Assembly: GCA_947628075.1 (NCBI GenBank)
Contig: CANQYF010000035.1
Span: 1 to 10,209 of the forward strand
From: an uncultured Bacilli bacterium
GTDB taxonomy: Bacteria > Bacillota_I > Bacilli_A > RF39 > UBA660
Length of the DNA stretch: 10,209 nucleotides
Direction: 5' to 3'
Position 1 is the first letter of the stretch. Each line of letters begins with the position of its first letter. Position numbers and translations under genes: made by a program. This document shows, in pieces, positions 5,816 through 10,209 of this stretch. The notes beneath the pieces were generated by a model. The model did not search any database, was not told the origin of the DNA, and saw nothing but the letters and a program-made list of their open reading frames with translations.

Positions 5816-7975
5816 TTATTCACCCCCTAATGTTCTACCTTTTTCACAGTTTATAGTATTATTATTTACGGCTGTTAATAATAATTCTTGTAATTCAATA
5901 GATTTTTGAGTTCTACCAGTTGTATCAATATAATTTTGATAAGCACCCGGCTCATTAATAGAAGGTATTAAAAGTGGAATAGTTGATTGAACAAAGCCAT
6001 CATAAGCAACTTGGAAATCATAATTGCTATTTAATATAGCATCATTATTAAATTCTTCATCATCTGTTCTGACATCAAGTTCATTAATAAAGCCATTATT
6101 TAATGATGTTGCATAAATAGTTAAGAATGAATATAGTTTATCTTTTTTGGCTCCATCAAATGGATTTCTTAAAACATCTGCAGCTAATGTACTGTATCTT
6201 CTTAAGAAATTGCTTAAATCAGTACCTTCTTTAGCAAAATATTGTAAAGCTTCAATCTTTTTGATATCTTCTTCTTTAACTGTACCAAAACGATAATTAT
6301 TTGTTATTTCGTTAATTGTAGAATCTATTGGGTTTAAAACATAGCTAAAATCTTCGTTATATAACATACCATTACTAAATGCCATTACAATCTTAGCAAT
6401 GTCATCAATTGAAGCTTCTGGATAAAAATTAGCTTCTTGAATTTTATATGAACGATTTACATAGTCAACTGCTTGTTTTGAAGTAATGTTGTTAACTGTT
6501 CTAACATTTTCATAATCTTCTAGATAATCTAAATTAAAATCTTGAGTAGTAACATAATTTGTAACTTTTTCGATATAAGGCATACTCAATAATCTATTAA
6601 TTAAATTTTCATCAAAGTTTTCAAACATTAAACCAGCTTCATATTCGCCATAACCCTTTTCCATTAATGCTAGTACTTTTTCATCATAAGAATTACTAAT
6701 TTCAGTTTCAATACTAGATGTTGGTGTATCGAGATTATCTTTTGAATTATCTTTCTTTAAATCTTTAATAAATTGTTTACCTACTATAATAATAGATACA
6801 ACACCAATAGCAGCAGCAGTAATTCCTACAATTTTTTGCCAATGCTTTTTGAAAAAGTCATTAAAATTATCATAACGTTCATAACCAAAATATATGTCTT
6901 CATCATTATCATTTCTATTATTATCTGCAATTAATATTTTTCCTTCAGTTTTCATTCTTGTATGGTCTTTTTCACCAAGAATTAAAATTGATTGTTTATT
7001 ACTTGAATTCTTTTTGCTGGTTTCATTATTTTCAGATTTCTTTGCAGTTTTATTTGAATTTTCTTGATTATTTTTATCATTTTTATCACTGTTTTGTTTA
7101 TTATCTACTACTTTTTCTTCCTTTTTGGCATTATTTTCATTATTTTTGGTAACTATAGTTTCATCATCTTCTGATAATTCTTCTTCATTATCAATTGGTT
7201 TTACAATGTTAAATCCTTTTAAGTTGCTAATAAATTTTTCTTTTAATAAATTTAATTTACTTTTATCTAAAGCATTTATTTGAGCTTTATTTTTTTCAAT
7301 TCTTTCAATTATTCTTTCTTGATAATCATTTAATAATTTAATATATTTCTTTTTAATTTTACTCTTTGTGTTTTTAGTAGCAACTTCATAATCATTTAAA
7401 TCTTTTCTTATATCTTTATCACTAGGAATCTTACTAAGATATTTATTTATTTTAGCTAAATCATTTTGTCTTTCTTCAATATCAGTCTCAATTGCTATAA
7501 TTTCGCTTTCTTCTTTATTTCTTCTTTTAGCATAAGCTAAATCTTCATTTAGAGTTTTAAGATCATATTCAATTTTTTCTTTAATATCATCTAGATTTTC
7601 ATCTAAATTTTCTGGCATCTTAGCTAAATTTTCAACTCCCACAATATTGCTTGTACTAATATTTTTAATAATTCCTACTAAGATATTTTCGGCATAATTT
7701 TTAGCTTCTTCGGTTGCATCAGAATTTAAAATCTTAAAATTAGTTTCAAATTCTTTAGTTTGAATAAGTTTATCAACTGAGGTAAATATTTCTTGTAAAA
7801 GTTTAATTTTAGAAGTTAAATTCTTATTTCTTTTACTTTCTTTTTTAGTTAATGGTTCACCTGAATTGACCTTTTCAATTAATTCTTTCTTTTCTTGGTT
7901 TGCAATTATTAATTGCTCTGAAATACCATTTTGGTATTCTTTTAATTGTCTAAATATATCTTTTGTTATATTCAT
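5816..7975 (-). CDS. Coiled-coil-like membrane protein of unknown function, first gene of a two-gene operon
   Basis: I do not recognise a family for this 719-residue protein. Residues 1 to about 255 are highly charged and Leu/Ile/Lys/Glu-rich, predicted helical and probably coiled-coil, with the densest stretches at about 125-180 and 205-255. Residues about 262-328 form an Asn/Lys/Glu/Ser low-complexity linker. After a short SILILGEKDH stretch comes one membrane segment, IVGITAAAIGVVSIIIVG (382-399), flanked by Lys on both sides, so topology is not decided by charge. By analogy with the next gene I infer N-inside, C-outside. The C-terminal part (about 430-719) looks folded and mostly helical, has a single Cys (710), and no motif I can name. 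A GGGGG-containing Shine-Dalgarno (7985-7991) lies 9 nt before the ATG. The next ORF starts 2 nt after the stop, so the two proteins are probably translated together and may form a complex. Confidence 0.85.
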   Translation of the reverse strand: MNITKDIFRQLKEYQNGISEQLIIANQEKKELIEKVNSGEPLTKKESKRNKNLTSKIKLLQEIFTSVDKLIQTKEFETNFKILNSDATEEAKNYAENILVGIIKNISTSNIVGVENLAKMPENLDENLDDIKEKIEYDLKTLNEDLAYAKRRNKEESEIIAIETDIEERQNDLAKINKYLSKIPSDKDIRKDLNDYEVATKNTKSKIKKKYIKLLNDYQERIIERIEKNKAQINALDKSKLNLLKEKFISNLKGFNIVKPIDNEEELSEDDETIVTKNNENNAKKEEKVVDNKQNSDKNDKNNQENSNKTAKKSENNETSKKNSSNKQSILILGEKDHTRMKTEGKILIADNNRNDNDEDIYFGYERYDNFNDFFKKHWQKIVGITAAAIGVVSIIIVGKQFIKDLKKDNSKDNLDTPTSSIETEISNSYDEKVLALMEKGYGEYEAGLMFENFDENLINRLLSMPYIEKVTNYVTTQDFNLDYLEDYENVRTVNNITSKQAVDYVNRSYKIQEANFYPEASIDDIAKIVMAFSNGMLYNEDFSYVLNPIDSTINEITNNYRFGTVKEEDIKKIEALQYFAKEGTDLSNFLRRYSTLAADVLRNPFDGAKKDKLYSFLTIYATSLNNGFINELDVRTDDEEFNNDAILNSNYDFQVAYDGFVQSTIPLLIPSINEPGAYQNYIDTTGRTQKSIELQELLLTAVNNNTINCEKGRTLGGE
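5821..5828 (-). promoter_or_regulatory. Ribosome binding site coupling the two membrane-protein genes
   Basis: On the - strand AGGGGGTG lies within the last codons of the upstream gene, just before its TAA stop, and 7 nt before the ATG of the repeat protein at 5813. This fixes that start and indicates translational coupling. Confidence 0.8.
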
Positions 7976-7992
7976 AAAAAAAATCCCCCTTC

Positions 7993-8024
7993 AAGAGGTC
8001 AAATGACTGTTAAAATAACCTCTT
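7993..8024 (-). promoter_or_regulatory. Hairpin in the 5' leader of the membrane-protein operon
   Basis: On the - strand AAGAGGT (8024-8018) pairs with ACCTCTT (7999-7993) around an 18-nt loop. The stem ends just before the Shine-Dalgarno (7985-7991). Outer TTCAA (8032-8028) and TTGAA (7994-7990) offer an alternative extension. There is no T run after it, so it is not a terminator. It may stabilise the mRNA or regulate initiation; this is inference. I do not recognise a known riboswitch. Confidence 0.45.
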
Positions 8025-8043
8025 TCTTTTGAATATGGCGTCT

Positions 8044-8072
8044 ATAATATCACAAAGTCTTAAGAATGTCAA
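8044..8072 (-). promoter_or_regulatory. Sigma-A promoter of the membrane-protein operon
   Basis: Reading the - strand, TTGACA (8072-8067), a 17-bp spacer and TATTAT (8049-8044) form a nearly perfect housekeeping promoter. Transcription should start near 8037, giving a leader of about 60 nt before the ATG at 7975. No terminator hairpin is visible between tmcAL and this promoter, so some read-through from tmcAL is possible. Confidence 0.85.
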
Positions 8073-8097
8073 CTCTCTCTTTAAATCAATAAATTTT

Positions 8098-9219
8098 TCA
8101 TTTGTCTATTTTTATAGGTTTATTACTTATTTCAAAAGTGGTATTGTCATATTTAGAAAACATATCATATAATAAGGCACATTTAATTTCATATTCATAA
8201 ACTTTATCTTTTTTATTAATAACTAAAGGAAAATCTATTTCTTTTTTTATTTTATTTAAATAACTTTTACCTAACTTATTAAATCCTAATACATGAATAT
8301 AATTAAGTTTTAAATTTTTAGCATCTTCTTTAGTAAGACCAATTAGAATATGAGTTAACATTCTTCTTATTTTATTATAAGTGTATCTTTTTGATTTAGT
8401 TTGATTTATTAATTCATCTACGTCATTAACATTATTAATAACTTTTATTAATCTATTTTGAATGCCTTCATCAACATCTAAATATTTTTCTAAGTCATGA
8501 TCAGTTAAGATTTTATATTTTATATAGGGAAAATAATTGTTAAGGGTAATATTTTCAATAAAAGAAAGAGTACTTTTAGGAACAAAATTACTAATATCAG
8601 TGTTATTATTTAATTTTTCTCTAATGTTAAGAGCACTTATTATATTAGAATTTAAAGAAGTATCTAAATAGTCATTTGTTCTTTTAATAGTTAAAGGTTT
8701 AATCTTATAATGATTTATTTTTATACTTTTTATATAAGATATACCTAATAAATCATTGGATTTAAAAGAAAAATTAGTATTTAAAGCTTTAGCTAACGCT
8801 GTCGGGTAGTTAAGACCTAAATCTAGATATTCTTTAACTTTTTTATTATAATTATCTTTTTCATTTAAAGAATAATCACAAATTTTATTTAAAGTTTCTA
8901 AGTCATCCGATTCACTACCAAAAATTACATAATCACATTTTAATTTTTCCAAAATACTAATCGCCATATTAGCAAAAATATCAGCACTTTGACTACCAAA
9001 AACAAACGGAAGCTCCACAACTAAATCAATTCCATTTAATAAAGCTAAATAAGTTTTATTTTGTTTAGATATAATTGATACTTCACCACGTTCTAAAAAA
9101 TAACCATTTAACACTAATACGATTAAAGAATCGGGAAATTTTTCTTTAATTTTTTCTAAATGTAGTAGATGGCCATTATGAAAAGGGTTATATTCACAAA
9201 TAATTCCAATAGTTTGCAT
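8098..9219 (-). CDS. tmcAL: tRNA(Met) cytidine acetate ligase TmcAL (YlbM family)
   Basis: TmcAL uses ATP and acetate to make N4-acetylcytidine at wobble position 34 of elongator tRNA-Met, as known from Bacillus subtilis YlbM. From ATG 9219 the protein has 373 residues, near the family's roughly 400. The N-terminus IGIICEYNPFHNGHLLHL carries the nucleotidyl-transferase HxGH signature (HNGH, 14-17). Further family blocks are NGYFLERGE (38-46), ELPFVFGSQSADIFA (69-83) and FGSESDD (100-106), plus a central SALNIREKL resembling the family's SAxxIR stretch. The C-terminal half is helical and more divergent. An in-frame GTG at 9228 would add MIF. There is no Shine-Dalgarno, and the promoter predicts transcription starting at or within a few bases of that GTG, so translation is probably leaderless or nearly so. 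The stop is TGA. It is divergent from miaA, another tRNA-modification gene. Confidence 0.94.
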   Translation of the reverse strand: MQTIGIICEYNPFHNGHLLHLEKIKEKFPDSLIVLVLNGYFLERGEVSIISKQNKTYLALLNGIDLVVELPFVFGSQSADIFANMAISILEKLKCDYVIFGSESDDLETLNKICDYSLNEKDNYNKKVKEYLDLGLNYPTALAKALNTNFSFKSNDLLGISYIKSIKINHYKIKPLTIKRTNDYLDTSLNSNIISALNIREKLNNNTDISNFVPKSTLSFIENITLNNYFPYIKYKILTDHDLEKYLDVDEGIQNRLIKVINNVNDVDELINQTKSKRYTYNKIRRMLTHILIGLTKEDAKNLKLNYIHVLGFNKLGKSYLNKIKKEIDFPLVINKKDKVYEYEIKCALLYDMFSKYDNTTFEISNKPIKIDK

Positions 9220-9234
9220 AAAAATCACAAAAAC

Positions 9235-9263
9235 AATATATCAATTTTCAGATTTGTTGTCAA
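9235..9263 (-). promoter_or_regulatory. Promoter of tmcAL, predicted leaderless or short-leader
   Basis: On the - strand TTGACA (9263-9258), a 17-bp spacer and TATATT (9240-9235) make a near-consensus sigma-A promoter. Seven bases downstream of the -10 is 9228, the first base of the in-frame GTG; the ATG is at 9219. No ribosome binding site fits in the remaining bases. Confidence 0.8.
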
Positions 9264-9286
9264 ATTCCCATAAAATAATATATAAT
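9257..9286 (+). promoter_or_regulatory. Promoter of miaA, sharing its -35 region with the tmcAL promoter
   Basis: TTGTCA (9257-9262), an 18-bp spacer and a perfect TATAAT (9281-9286) lie just upstream of miaA. The -35 overlaps that of the opposite-strand promoter in TTGTCAA (9257-9263). With this -10 the transcript would begin near 9293, only about 10 nt before ATG 9303. An alternative -10, TATATA (9279-9284), would give a slightly longer leader. Confidence 0.65.
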
Positions 9287-9302
9287 TGAGGTGGTGATGT
9301 AC

Positions 9303-10148
9303 ATGATTATATGTATCGTTGGTCCAACTGGAGTTGGAAAAACAAGATTAAGTATAGAACTTGCTAAAAAATTTGATGGGATAATTATCAATGCTGATGC
9401 TTGTCAAATTTATAAAGAATTAAATATCGGTACCGCTAAAATAAAAGAAGAAGAAAAAGAAAATATCCCTCACTATTTATTAGATATTAAAAACGCAAAT
9501 GAAGATTATAGTGTGACTGATTATCAAAAAGATAGTAGGTTATTATTAGAAAAGTATAAAGATAGAAATATAATTATCGTTGGAGGAACAGGATTATATA
9601 TTAATGCTTCTTTATTTGATTATCGTTTTAGTGCTTTAAATAACCAGGATTATAGTGAATATTCCCTTGAAAAATTACAAGAAATGGTTAAAGAAATTGA
9701 TAGCAATTTAAAAATCGATTTAAATAATCGCCGGCGCTTAGAAAATTATTTAAAAAGAGTAAATAAGGAAGTAGTGGAGCCTAAATTACTTTATGATGTT
9801 AAATTTATTGGGCTTACCACTGATCGAAAATTGCTTTATGAAAAAATCAATAATAGAGTAGATAAGATGTTTCAAGAAGGACTTTTAGAAGAAGTAAAAT
9901 CTTTAATTAAAAAGTATCCCAACTCCAGAATTTTAAATAGCGCAATTGGGTATAAAGAGCTTATTAAATATTTTAATAAAGAAATATCTTTAGAAGAAGC
10001 CAAAGAAGAAGTTAAGAAAAATTCTCGTAAATATGCCAAAAGGCAGTATACTTGGTTTAATAATAAGATGCCTGTAACATGGTTTTTAACTGATTATGAT
10101 AATTTCGATAATACAGTTAAAGAAGTCATTACTTATTTAAATAAATAA
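9303..10148 (+). CDS. miaA: tRNA dimethylallyltransferase MiaA
   Basis: MiaA transfers a dimethylallyl group from DMAPP to N6 of A37 in tRNAs that read UNN codons. Numbered from ATG 9303 (281 residues, slightly shorter than the usual 300 or so), the protein shows the P-loop GPTGVGKT (7-14) and DACQIYKELNIGTAKI (32-47, with the conserved Asp32). Further blocks are PHYLLDI (56-62), GGTGLYI (94-100), NNRRRLENYLKR (141-152), AIGYKEL (214-220) and AKRQYTWF (245-252). All core elements are present. In-frame starts upstream at GTG 9291, GTG 9294 and ATG 9297 overlap the ribosome site GAGGTGGTGAT (9288-9298). ATG 9303 is therefore favoured and gives the canonical short N-terminus before the P-loop. 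It is divergent from tmcAL and closed by a strong terminator. Confidence 0.96.
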   Translation: MIICIVGPTGVGKTRLSIELAKKFDGIIINADACQIYKELNIGTAKIKEEEKENIPHYLLDIKNANEDYSVTDYQKDSRLLLEKYKDRNIIIVGGTGLYINASLFDYRFSALNNQDYSEYSLEKLQEMVKEIDSNLKIDLNNRRRLENYLKRVNKEVVEPKLLYDVKFIGLTTDRKLLYEKINNRVDKMFQEGLLEEVKSLIKKYPNSRILNSAIGYKELIKYFNKEISLEEAKEEVKKNSRKYAKRQYTWFNNKMPVTWFLTDYDNFDNTVKEVITYLNK

Positions 10149-10158
10149 TAAAAAAGCC

Positions 10159-10194
10159 AAAATATAGCAAATGCTTATTTGCTATATTTTTTTT
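10159..10194 (+). terminator. Intrinsic terminator of miaA
   Basis: A perfect 14-bp stem, 10159-10172 against 10177-10190, closes a GCTT loop and runs into eight T (10187-10194). It begins 10 nt after the miaA stop. No gene is visible in the remaining 15 bases of the window. Confidence 0.92.
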
Positions 10195-10209
10195 ACACTT
10201 GCCTAGGGG

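Noticed and set aside
1..10209. Mycoplasma-type code with TGA read as Trp
   Set aside because: TGA ends the pseudouridine synthase and tmcAL genes at the expected family lengths, and full-length genes have no internal TGA.

Overview
This AT-rich window reads as a stretch of chromosome from a low-GC Gram-positive bacterium of the Bacilli/Mollicutes-like type. All genes use the standard bacterial code: TGA is a true stop for the pseudouridine synthase and tmcAL genes, and Trp is written TGG, so this is not a Mycoplasma-type code 4 genome. Strong purine-rich Shine-Dalgarno sites, near-consensus sigma-A promoters and compact intergenic regions fit this placement. An uncultured host-associated Bacilli lineage is plausible, but that is inference.

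Layout. Positions 1-70 hold a short leader with nested inverted repeats. The + strand then carries pnp (PNPase, 71-2251), a slipin/stomatin membrane protein (2280-3029) and a small RluA-family pseudouridine synthase (3052-3705). A weak hairpin overlaps the slipin stop codon. A strong bidirectional terminator at 3724-3750 separates this block from the convergent genes.

The - strand from 7975 to 3756 is a two-gene operon of unrecognised membrane proteins. The first (7975-5816) is a 719-residue protein with an alpha-helical coiled-coil-like half, a charged N/K-rich linker, one membrane segment and a C-terminal domain. The second (5813-3756) is a 685-residue protein with an N-terminal anchor, a small Cys-containing domain and about 13 Cys-rich repeats. 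The two ORFs are 2 nt apart. The operon has its own promoter (TTGACA-N17-TATTAT) and a leader hairpin. It is the accessory, possibly undescribed part of the window.

Farther right, tmcAL (ylbM; - strand, 9219-8098) and miaA (+ strand, 9303-10148) are divergent tRNA-modification genes. They are driven from one intergenic region whose -35 boxes overlap in the heptamer TTGTCAA, and both predicted transcripts have very short leaders. miaA ends in a strong terminator.

Functionally, the flanks are RNA metabolism (RNA decay, pseudouridylation, ac4C34 on tRNA-Met and i6A37 on tRNA), and the centre is a surface or envelope module. The housekeeping assignments are secure from motifs. The function of the central operon cannot be named from sequence alone.
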